Positions 47,501 to 53,290 of a DNA stretch of 64,000 nt are shown here, piece after piece. Under the pieces are notes generated by a model. It was not told the origin of the DNA. It was given only the letters and a program-made list of their open reading frames with translations, and searched no databases. The DNA comes from Methylotenera_A sp046594885. GTDB lineage: Bacteria > Pseudomonadota > Gammaproteobacteria > Burkholderiales > Methylophilaceae. Location: the NCBI GenBank assembly GCA_046594885.1, contig JBKJRD010000095.1, positions 1 through 64,000 of the forward strand, read 5' to 3'. A program made the translations under genes and the position numbers. Within the stretch, counting starts at the first letter, position 1. Every line of letters starts with the position of its first letter.

Positions 47501-47535
47501 CTAAACTGCAAACTCAACTTGCCAGATTGGGCTAA
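44527..47535 (+). CDS. valS: Valyl-tRNA synthetase, with internal repeat insertion
   Basis: Class I aminoacyl-tRNA synthetase charging tRNA-Val. The HIGH motif is PPPNVTGTLHMGHGF, the editing domain carries TTRPETMLGDVAVMVHP and GTGCVKVTPAHDFND, and KMSKS appears as GQKMSKSKGNVLDP. The C-terminal coiled-coil arm (VEIDVAAEKERLAKEI to the end) is intact. The protein is about 1002 residues, longer than the usual 900-950. Part of the excess is an in-frame insert at residues 742-781, four units of VQLQAER plus three, in the anticodon-binding domain between YLELAK and the conserved QRGTRRTLIRVLE. Reading frame is intact, so the enzyme is presumably functional. Confidence 0.95.
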   Translation: MTQPNITSKALAKSFDPKAIESHWYAFWESRGFYAAGFSKPTASNPNVKDNFCILLPPPNVTGTLHMGHGFNQTLMDALTRYHRMRGDNTLWQPGTDHAGIATQIVVERQLDAQGITRHSLVKDYGNKLGREKFLEKVWEWKEYSGGTITQQMRRLGTSPDWSRERFTMDEGLNKTVTETFVRLYNEGLIYRGKRLVNWDVKLGTAVSDLEVVQEEEDGFMWHINYPLADGSGSLTVATTRPETMLGDVAVMVHPEDARYKNWVGKSVKLPLCNREIPIIADDYVDMEFGTGCVKVTPAHDFNDYAVGQRHQLPMIEILSLAGLVNENAPEQYLGLNVIAARKLVVENLEAGDYLVKTEKHKLKVPRGDRTGVVIEPMLTDQWFVAMSKSDESGKSITQKALDVVASGEIKFYPDNWVNTYNQWLNNIQDWCISRQLWWGHQIPAWYSDTGKVYVAHDEAEAKSLAAKDGYTGNLKRDDDVLDTWYSSALWPFSTLDWTGDDAIDAQNQALQQFLPSSVLVTGFDIIFFWVARMVMMTKHITGKIPFKHVYVHGLIRDAEGQKMSKSKGNVLDPIDLIDGISLPDLIKKRTTGLMNPKDAEKIEKRTKKEFPEGIAAYGTDALRFTFAALASPGRDIKFDLQRCDGYRNFCNKLWNATRFVLMNVQNEDGSLKDCGLEDCATKPEGYLFFSPADRWIVSKLQRTEAEVERAFADYRFDLAAKAMYEFVWDEYCDWYLELAKVQLQAEREDKVQLQAERLNEVQLQAEREDKVQLQAERQEGSQIQTVDEASQRGTRRTLIRVLETMLRLVHPIMPFITEEIWATIGSISGKTGPSIMLEAYPIAQPTKLDETAEAWVAQLKQMVDACRSLRGEMGISPAARVPLIANGNTEQLATYAPYLKALAKLDHVSIVTQLPEADAPVMLVNDFKLMLKVEIDVAAEKERLAKEIARLQAEIGKANGKLNNASFIARAPATVVALEKARVAEFSANAAKLQTQLARLG
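46750..46869 (+). repeat. 4 x 30-bp in-frame tandem repeat inside valS
   Basis: Four 30-base units at 46750, 46780, 46810 and 46840. Units 1 and 3 are identical; units 2 and 4 share their first 20 bases and differ at the end, giving a 60-base higher-order repeat. Each encodes VQLQAER and three variable residues (EDK, LNE, EDK, QEG). The first VQLQ matches the normal ValRS sequence, so the array seems to have grown from native codons. Confidence 0.95.
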
Positions 47536-47565
47536 CTTAACCAGTTAAAATGGCTAAATTTTAAA

Positions 47566-47775
47566 ATGTCTGCTCCAGATGATGACCCCGTGAATGAAAT
47601 TATGTGCAGTTGTAGCGGCACCACACGCGGCAAAATTTATGATTTATATCAGCAAGGTTTAGATATTGAAGGCATCTCGCAGCGCACTGGCATCAAAACC
47701 GGATGCGGTGGTTGCGAGTGGGATATTGAGGCGTTTGTAAAAGCGCTGGCAGAGCAAGTTAACCCGATAAATTAA
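47566..47775 (+). CDS. BFD-like [2Fe-2S]-binding protein
   Basis: 69 residues. The four cluster cysteines are in the Fer2_BFD pattern: CSC near residue 14-16 (IMCSCSGTTRGKIYDL) and CGGC near 47-50 (IKTGCGGCEWDIEAFV). The helix-turn pattern of bacterioferritin-associated ferredoxin and NirB/assimilatory-type BFD domains is clear, including the DIEGISQRTG segment. It may pass electrons or handle iron and Fe-S. It is 30 bases after valS and probably read from the same transcript; no bacterioferritin gene is close. Confidence 0.85.
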   Translation: MSAPDDDPVNEIMCSCSGTTRGKIYDLYQQGLDIEGISQRTGIKTGCGGCEWDIEAFVKALAEQVNPIN

Positions 47776-47816
47776 GCAAAAACCAATTGAATCTAGAGTC
47801 TAAATAAATCTTGAAG

Positions 47817-48284
47817 CTAGATAAAAAGATTGACGTCTGATTCGCCTGCAAACTCAAAAAAAGTGGCCGCGCCGCCAAATTCGATTTCGTCAATAAAATC
47901 GGTTTTTTTGAAATCAAACAAATCCACCGTCATTTGGCAGGCAATCAGTTTTACGCCTGCCTCAATACACGCGGCACGCAGCTCCTCAATGCTGGCCACG
48001 CCTTTACTGGCGATTTTTTGCTTCATCATCATGGTTGCCATGCTTTCCATGCCTGGCAACATTTGCGCAAAATTGGGCATCGGCACAGGCATTGGCATGG
48101 CGGGGTTTCCCAGCGGCGAAACTTTTAGTTCAGACAAATCTTTTTTAAGTAAAGTTAAGCCATAAAAAGTGAAGAAAATATGCACTTCGTAATCTAACGC
48201 CGCCGCAGTGGATGCCAAAATAAAAGGTGGGTATGCCCAATCTAGCGACCCTTTTGAAGCGATTAATGCAAGCTTTTTAGCCAT
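47817..48284 (-). CDS. DsrE/DsrF/DrsH-like sulfur relay family protein
   Basis: 155 residues of the DsrE-like peroxiredoxin-fold family. N-terminal LALIASKGSLDWAYPPFILA, YEVHIFFTFYGLTLL and the conserved cysteine in LIACQMTVDLF (probable persulfide carrier) are typical; the loop with MPNFAQMLPGMESMATMMMK is also found in family members. These proteins exchange sulfur with TusA. It lies 4 bases after the TusA-like gene and near a rhodanese gene, so the three form a likely sulfur-transfer operon. Confidence 0.9.
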   Translation of the reverse strand: MAKKLALIASKGSLDWAYPPFILASTAAALDYEVHIFFTFYGLTLLKKDLSELKVSPLGNPAMPMPVPMPNFAQMLPGMESMATMMMKQKIASKGVASIEELRAACIEAGVKLIACQMTVDLFDFKKTDFIDEIEFGGAATFFEFAGESDVNLFI

Positions 48285-48288
48285 TATT

Positions 48289-48522
48289 TTAATCGATACG
48301 CTTTTTAATATAAAACGTAAATACGCCTTCTGCTGCTTCTTGCGCTAGTAATTCATGCCCCGTTTGTTTGCAAAAAGCCTGAAAATCTTTGACTGATCCA
48401 GGATCAGTCGCCATGATTTTTAGCGTTTGCATCGCATTAATCTCACTTAAGCTTTTTTTACAGCGCAAAATCGGTAAGGGACAATTTAAATTGCGCGCGT
48501 CACACTCTTTGTCAAAATTCAT
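48289..48522 (-). CDS. TusA-family sulfurtransferase
   Basis: 77 residues. The CPxP signature is NLNCPLPILRCKKSL with the sulfur-carrying Cys at about residue 14, followed by TLKIMATDPGSVKDFQAFCKQTGHEL, split into the usual beta-alpha-beta elements. TusA proteins deliver persulfide sulfur to tRNA thiolation, molybdenum cofactor enzymes or oxidation pathways. Here the position between rhodanese and DsrE-like genes suggests a sulfur carrier in that chain, possibly for dissimilatory or storage use rather than tRNA modification. Confidence 0.92.
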   Translation of the reverse strand: MNFDKECDARNLNCPLPILRCKKSLSEINAMQTLKIMATDPGSVKDFQAFCKQTGHELLAQEAAEGVFTFYIKKRID

Positions 48523-48554
48523 CGTTATTCCTATTTCAATATTACGTTCGCAGA

Positions 48555-48884
48555 TTAGACTGGTTTATTTTCGCCAAATACATAACCAGCTTTGCCCCAA
48601 GCAAGCACGCCGCCTGTTAAATTGAACACATTTTTTAAACCTTTGCTGGTTGCAAAATCGGCCGCATGCGCTGAACGCACGCCACTGTGGCAATAAAAAA
48701 CGACGGTATTTGCATTGAGCAGTTTTTCATACTCCACTGGCAACATCGATAGTTGAATGTGAATCGCGCCAGGGATAATACCACGCGCCACTTCGTCATT
48801 ATTTCTCACATCAACCAACACCACTTTGGGTTCACTCATCAGATTGCGTAAATCTGCCGCTTGTATATCTGAATAATTTTTCAT
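48555..48884 (-). CDS. Rhodanese-like sulfurtransferase (single domain)
   Basis: 109 residues, GlpE/PspE-size, without a signal peptide. The fold is visible as VVLVDVRNNDEVARGIIPGAIHI, the active-site loop VFYCHSGVRSA with the persulfide Cys, and LTGGVLAWGKAGY near the end. It takes sulfur from thiosulfate or a persulfide donor. It is first of the rhodanese-TusA-DsrE group (gap 32 bases to TusA). A terminator at 48972-49003 separates it from the next gene upstream. Confidence 0.93.
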   Translation of the reverse strand: MKNYSDIQAADLRNLMSEPKVVLVDVRNNDEVARGIIPGAIHIQLSMLPVEYEKLLNANTVVFYCHSGVRSAHAADFATSKGLKNVFNLTGGVLAWGKAGYVFGENKPV

Positions 48885-48971
48885 GTTGAAAACCTAATTA
48901 ATTTTTATATTGTACACAGGATACTTTGTGAATAAAACGCTTAATCAATGATTTGAATAGCTTGAACCAAT

Positions 48972-49003
48972 AAAAAAGCCGCACATAAGCGTGCGGCTTT
49001 TTT
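48972..49003. terminator. Bidirectional terminator upstream of rhodanese gene
   Basis: Six A, 7-bp GC-rich stem (GCCGCAC 48978-48984 with GTGCGGC 48991-48997, 6-base loop) and six T. It probably ends the transcript of the repeat-containing exported protein gene (minus strand). Confidence 0.85.
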
Positions 49004-49107
49004 ATTGTAGCGGTTATTTATATTCAGTTAATCATATAAATTGCGTAAAAAATAGGGTTAAGTAATGGCTAGCAATTTACACATTGTTTAATCCTATTAA
49101 CACCTAA

Positions 49108-49506
49108 TTAATTTGCAACTGGCGCAGCCTCTTGTGGCTGGTTAGGTTGAACTTTATTACCTTTGGTAGTGCCACTATTCATATCTTTCTTTCTCATCAG
49201 TTTGCTTTTTTTACTGTGCGGACGATCTGATGGGTTAACTGACGGGCCTTTATCAGTACGCATTTGTTGCTTTTGTACTTGTGGTGTTTCAACGTTACCA
49301 AGGTTGCTGGCATCATCTTTAATAGGGTCAACTTGCATTTCAGTCACACCTTTGTCAGTGCGCATTTGTTGCTCTTGCACTTGTGGTGATTCTGCAGTAC
49401 CCAAGTTGCTTGCATCATCAACGTTTTGCGTTGAAGTGCCAGCCGTAACGCTTAACGCGCTAAGGCTAAGTGCCGCGGCAATAATGCTAGAAGTAAATAT
49501 ATTCAT
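49108..49506 (-). CDS. Exported protein with two tandem repeats, function unknown
   Basis: 132 residues. A signal peptide (IIAAALSLSALSVTAG) is followed by two copies of a repeat: DDASNLGTAESPQVQEQQMR then DDASNLGNVETPQVQKQQMR, each ending TDKG, separated by VTEMQVDPIK. The C-terminal third is basic (HSKKSKLMRKKD) and ends in a Gln/Pro-rich tail. No catalytic motif is seen and I do not recognise a family. It looks like a small secreted or periplasmic, probably disordered protein. It has a terminator downstream and an isolated position. Confidence 0.72.
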   Translation of the reverse strand: MNIFTSSIIAAALSLSALSVTAGTSTQNVDDASNLGTAESPQVQEQQMRTDKGVTEMQVDPIKDDASNLGNVETPQVQKQQMRTDKGPSVNPSDRPHSKKSKLMRKKDMNSGTTKGNKVQPNQPQEAAPVAN

Positions 49507-49617
49507 GTGATTCCTTATATAAAAGTTATAGGTTATTAAACGAGGATATTCGTTTATGAAAGACTATATTAGGGCAGGCAAAACAATAGGTCTGTACGGT
49601 AGGAAACACATTCATTA

Positions 49618-50565
49618 CTAATTAGATGCATATGGTTTTTGCGCTGTTAGTAATACCGCAGCTAGCCGATCGGTGGTTTGATAAACTTCCCTCAACAACT
49701 CTTCTCCAAAAATATCAGGGTCAATTTCATGATACTTAACATGAAAACCAGCGCCATTTAATCGCTGCGCTACATCCAAATAAAACGCATCTTCGCCATT
49801 GACAATCGCAACACCTGTATATAAAAGCAGGCTTCCGCCAGCAGCTAATCGGGCGATGGCGCTATCTACAATAGCAATCGATAAATCTGCGCCCAACGCG
49901 CCGCCGCCATGACGATAAGCACGCGCAGTGGCATCGACTAAATAAGGCGGATTTGCAATAATTAAATCAAATTCACCATCCACATCCTGCAATAAATCGC
50001 TGTATGCCACTTGCACATTGAGCGCCTGTGCAGCTTGCACGTTCACCTTTGCTAGCGTTAATGCGCTAGCGTTAATATCCAAAGCCAATACCGCGCATTG
50101 TGGCAAAGCTTTGGCTAATAATATTGCGCCAGCCCCGCTGCCAGTGCCAATATCTACTGCGCGTTTAATTGGCGATTGGTGTTGTGATAAAAACTGCTGA
50201 ATGGCCGCCGCAAACCGATAGGTATCAGGGCCAAAGAAAACCGCATGTTCATGATCTGTAGGAAATGCTGAGTGCAAAAAATACTGCCCGTTCAAACTAG
50301 CCACACGCAATTGGCTGCGCCAGAGGTCACCGTGTTTAACCAATATATCAGCGGCTCGCATGCAATCAATCACGTCCGTTGCAATGTCTTCTAACGCAAA
50401 CGCTCGGTTCCAGCCAAAAATACCGGCTAAATCTGTTGCTCGCGAATTGCCAAAGCGCTGGTTCACACGTTGATGGCTTAATGGTGTAATGGCTGTATGT
50501 GCATAATTTTTATCGCGTAACAGTCGCAATAATTGCATTAGGCCAGCTATATTATGTTCACTCAA
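49618..50565 (-). CDS. Class I SAM-dependent methyltransferase, HemK/PrmC-like
   Basis: 315 residues. The SAM motif I is VDIGTGSGAGAILLAKALP and the catalytic NPPY motif appears in LIIANPPYLVDATARAYRHGG, which is the pattern of N-methyltransferases acting on glutamine, adenine or guanine amino groups. The N-terminal 120 residues are a divergent helical domain rather than the PrmC release-factor binding domain. The start is TTG (50563-50565), since no ATG gives a better N-terminus. The product could act on a protein or an RNA; the target is unknown. It is divergent from the heme-oxygenase-like gene at 50975. Confidence 0.8.
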   Translation of the reverse strand: MSEHNIAGLMQLLRLLRDKNYAHTAITPLSHQRVNQRFGNSRATDLAGIFGWNRAFALEDIATDVIDCMRAADILVKHGDLWRSQLRVASLNGQYFLHSAFPTDHEHAVFFGPDTYRFAAAIQQFLSQHQSPIKRAVDIGTGSGAGAILLAKALPQCAVLALDINASALTLAKVNVQAAQALNVQVAYSDLLQDVDGEFDLIIANPPYLVDATARAYRHGGGALGADLSIAIVDSAIARLAAGGSLLLYTGVAIVNGEDAFYLDVAQRLNGAGFHVKYHEIDPDIFGEELLREVYQTTDRLAAVLLTAQKPYASN

Positions 50566-50974
50566 TATGAATGACTCAATTCTAATAATTTCATTCCAAA
50601 CATTTTTTTAAGCGTTTCTGCACCCTATTTTGGCAAAAGTTTGGCTGAAAACTGGTGTTTTTACTGTACGTTCGCGCACATTAATCTGTCAAAGGTTTGC
50701 ACCAAACTGCGCCCTTAACAAGATTAATGATTAATGGGTACGCTAACGTACTGACCCGTTTTTTTTAAAATCATACTATCTTTAAACTATTTTGAATCAA
50801 ACTCTAAACTTAATGCATAGATTGATTCAAATATTCGCCAAAGCAGCATTTTGATTGTTCTAGAAACTAGATTCGACCAAGATTTAATATAAGCATATTG
50901 GCAAAGCAAACCGCATTAATACATTTGCGGGTAAATTCAGCAATCCAAATAATCAGCGAACGGGCAATCATATT
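50566..50974. other. 409-bp gene-free region between divergent genes
   Basis: No ORF of useful length in this gap. It holds the leader of the methyltransferase gene (minus) and of the heme-oxygenase-like gene (plus). Its centre contains an intrinsic terminator on the plus strand (hairpin 50735-50757 and a T run from 50759) with no known gene upstream of it, described separately as a small-RNA or attenuator candidate. The 200 bases after the terminator are AT-rich and I see no clear structure in them. Confidence 0.6.
50662..50768 (+). ncRNA. Candidate small RNA or leader ending in an orphan terminator
   Basis: A plus-strand terminator (stem GTACG/CGTAC with an outer GGG/CCC pair and a short bulge, then a run of eight or nine T) ends at about 50768. 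No gene on this strand lies upstream within 3 kb, so the transcript it would end must start in this gap. A small hairpin GTTTG-CAC-CAAAC lies near 50695-50707. A weak promoter-like TTGGCT (50641) and TACTGT (50662) precede it with a 15-base spacer. It could be a free small RNA or a regulatory leader for the gene at 50975. The promoter is the weakest part of the case. Confidence 0.35.
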
Positions 50975-51907
50975 ATGCATAACAAGCACTTTAATCTTAC
51001 CGATTTGGCGACATTTAAGCACAATAAATTGGCAAAAGTTATTCCCTTATCGCTAGATGCAAAGCATATTAAATTGGCGCAATTTAATCATCAGCGTTTT
51101 ATGCCAAATTTTATCCATAGTGATTGGCAAGCAAAATTGCACGAAGAGACCGCACATTTGCTGGCAGAAGGCCAGTTTATTGAGCAGTTAAGAGGCACAA
51201 TACAAACAAAATTAACGCATTTACCGCAAAACCCAATGGCTTTTATCGATTGGTTTGAAGCGCTCAAACAAAACGGCCCTGGCCAAGGCGATCGTCTATT
51301 TCCTTGGCTGGCGCAGCATGCAAGCTTAGATCAAATGCGCTGGTTTTTGAATCAAGAAGCGGCTGGCGAAGCAGGTTTTGATGATTTAGTTGCCATCACA
51401 CAAGTAAAAATTCCCACACAAGCTAAGCTTGAAATGGCGCGCAATTATTGGGATGAAATGGGTCGTGGCAACGAATCTGGCATGCATGGCCCCATGTTAA
51501 GCGCGGTGGTGGACGATTTAGATTTGACGCCCAGCATTGAAATGACGGTTTGGGAATCGCTGGCTTTGGCTAACTTAATGCTTGGTTTAGCCGCAAATCG
51601 GCGTTACGCTTATCAATCCATTGGTGCATTAGGTGCCGTCGAAATGACCGCGCCAACCAGAGTAAGCTTTGTGAATGATGGTTTAAAACGTCTGCATATT
51701 CCTTTTAAAACCAGGCAGTATTTTCAACTACACGCCACTTTAGATATTAACCATTCTAAAGCTTGGAACGCAGAAGTGATTTACCCTTTAGTAAAATCAA
51801 ACCCTGAAATTGCCAAGGCCATTGCAGAAGGCGCGCTGATGCGTTTGGAATGTGGCGCAAAATGTTTTGCCCGTTATAGAGCGCATTTTGGGTTGAACAA
51901 TCATTAA
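50975..51907 (+). CDS. Iron-containing redox enzyme family protein (heme-oxygenase-like fold)
   Basis: 310 residues, mainly alpha-helical. Features of the heme-oxygenase-like diiron oxidase group are HEETAHLLAEGQFIEQLRG, RWFLNQEAAGEAGFDDLVA, and YWDEMGRGNESGMHGPMLS, each supplying acidic and His residues for a metal pair, then LGLAANRRYAYQSIGALGAVEMTAP and the C-terminal HATLDINHSKAW. Similar proteins oxidise amino-acid or fatty-acid substrates, but the reaction here is unknown. No partner genes are linked. A strong terminator follows. Confidence 0.78.
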   Translation: MHNKHFNLTDLATFKHNKLAKVIPLSLDAKHIKLAQFNHQRFMPNFIHSDWQAKLHEETAHLLAEGQFIEQLRGTIQTKLTHLPQNPMAFIDWFEALKQNGPGQGDRLFPWLAQHASLDQMRWFLNQEAAGEAGFDDLVAITQVKIPTQAKLEMARNYWDEMGRGNESGMHGPMLSAVVDDLDLTPSIEMTVWESLALANLMLGLAANRRYAYQSIGALGAVEMTAPTRVSFVNDGLKRLHIPFKTRQYFQLHATLDINHSKAWNAEVIYPLVKSNPEIAKAIAEGALMRLECGAKCFARYRAHFGLNNH

Positions 51908-51925
51908 GTTGTAGAAAATTGCGCT

Positions 51926-51964
51926 AAAAAAATGGTTAAGTAATACATACTTAACCATTTTTTT
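51926..51964. terminator. Bidirectional terminator with ACTTAACC stem
   Basis: Perfect 17-bp inverted repeat (51926-51942 and 51948-51964) with a 5-base loop, flanked by A and T runs that are part of the arms. It ends both the heme-oxygenase-like gene and the convergent alcohol dehydrogenase gene. The inner stem is ATGGTTAAGTA, again containing the recurrent GGTTAAGT word. Confidence 0.85.
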
Positions 51965-51973
51965 TGGCTAAAT

Positions 51974-53023
51974 TTAGGCGTTAAGTGTGCGCATATCAAT
52001 CACAAATCGATATTTCACATCGCCCTTTACCATGCGTTCGTAAGACTTTTCAATATCTTGAATCGCAATGATTTCAATATCCGACGTAATATGGTGTTCC
52101 GCGCAAAAATCCAGCATCTCTTGCGTTTCTTTAATGCCACCAATTAGCGAGCCAGCAATTTGCCTGCGTTTAAAAATCAGGTTACCGATATTGGGCGTTG
52201 GGTGCGGATGTTCTGGCACGCCGTTCAAACATAAGGTGCCGTCGCGCTTTAATAGCGCCGTATAAGCGTCTAATTGATGCGATGCCGCGACAGTATTCAA
52301 AATAAAATCGAAGCTATTAGCATGCTTGTTCATTTCATCTGCATTTTTAGAAATCACCACTTCATCTGCACCTAATCTTTTTGCATCTTCTGCCTTGCCT
52401 GGTGAGGTGGTAAATAACACCACATGCGCGCCCATGGCGTGCGCCAGCTTAACCGCCATATGCCCTAAACCGCCTAATCCAACAATACCCACTTTGCTGC
52501 CTGGGCCTACTTTCCAATGCTTGAGTGGTGAGTAAGTGGTAATGCCAGCACATAACAATGGCGCGACTGCAGCAAGCTCTAATTTATCTGAAATCCGCAA
52601 TACAAAATGCGCATCGACCACGATTTGATTCGAGTAACCGCCATAGGTCATTTTGCCCGTGTGTTTATCTGGGCTGTTATAGGTGAATATTTCTTGGTCG
52701 CAATATTGCTCTAAACCATCTTGGCAATCGGGGCAAACGCGACATGAATCGACCAAGCAACCAACGCCAGCCAAATCGCCCACTTTAAATGTAGTGACTT
52801 CTGAACCCACGTTAAGCACGCGCCCGACAATTTCGTGGCCAGGCACAACTGGGTAAACCGTATTTTTCCATTCGTTGCGCGCTGTGTGCAAATCAGAATG
52901 GCAAACGCCACAAAATAGAATTTCAATTTGCACATCGTTTACGCCTAATGCGCGGCGCTCAAAATGAAAAGGTGCTAATTTATCTTTAGCGGCATGCGCC
53001 GCATAACCAATAACATTTGCCAT
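51974..53023 (-). CDS. Zinc-dependent NAD(P)-dependent alcohol dehydrogenase (YahK/CAD type)
   Basis: 349 residues of the cinnamyl-alcohol-dehydrogenase-like MDR group, reducing aldehydes with NADPH. The catalytic zinc ligands are Cys and His in CGVCHSDLHTARNEW and VVPGHEIVGRV, the structural zinc site is GVGCLVDSCRVCPDCQDGLE with CDQEIF, and the cofactor motif is GLGGLGHMAVKLAHAMGA. The best-known homologue is E. coli YahK. A palindrome and repeat lie in the upstream region (53103-53136), suggesting local regulation. Confidence 0.92.
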   Translation of the reverse strand: MANVIGYAAHAAKDKLAPFHFERRALGVNDVQIEILFCGVCHSDLHTARNEWKNTVYPVVPGHEIVGRVLNVGSEVTTFKVGDLAGVGCLVDSCRVCPDCQDGLEQYCDQEIFTYNSPDKHTGKMTYGGYSNQIVVDAHFVLRISDKLELAAVAPLLCAGITTYSPLKHWKVGPGSKVGIVGLGGLGHMAVKLAHAMGAHVVLFTTSPGKAEDAKRLGADEVVISKNADEMNKHANSFDFILNTVAASHQLDAYTALLKRDGTLCLNGVPEHPHPTPNIGNLIFKRRQIAGSLIGGIKETQEMLDFCAEHHITSDIEIIAIQDIEKSYERMVKGDVKYRFVIDMRTLNA

Positions 53024-53102
53024 ATTGCTTTCCTTTAAAAATTATTTTCAGCAGAAATAATTAAACATCTTTACTGCCAAAAGGGATATAGTCAACTAGT
53101 TA

Positions 53103-53136
53103 ATCTTATATAAGATGTATTAACTTTGTATAAGAT
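53103..53136. promoter_or_regulatory. Palindrome plus half-site upstream of alcohol dehydrogenase gene
   Basis: A perfect 14-bp palindrome ATCTTATATAAGAT (53103-53116) is followed by a half-site copy TATAAGAT at 53129-53136, in the gap between the divergent alcohol dehydrogenase and GGDEF/EAL genes. It may be a repressor or activator site; no match to a named operator is claimed. Confidence 0.35.
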
Positions 53137-53290
53137 TTAATTTTTTTGATACGTATGAAAATTAATATACCCTATATTAGCAAATGCTTACTGCACTAAT
53201 TATGGTTTAATATTATTAAGGTTTAATATTCATAGACTATTAAAACTTGATAAGTTAGCTTACACAAAGCTTTTACTTTGTGTCGCTTTT

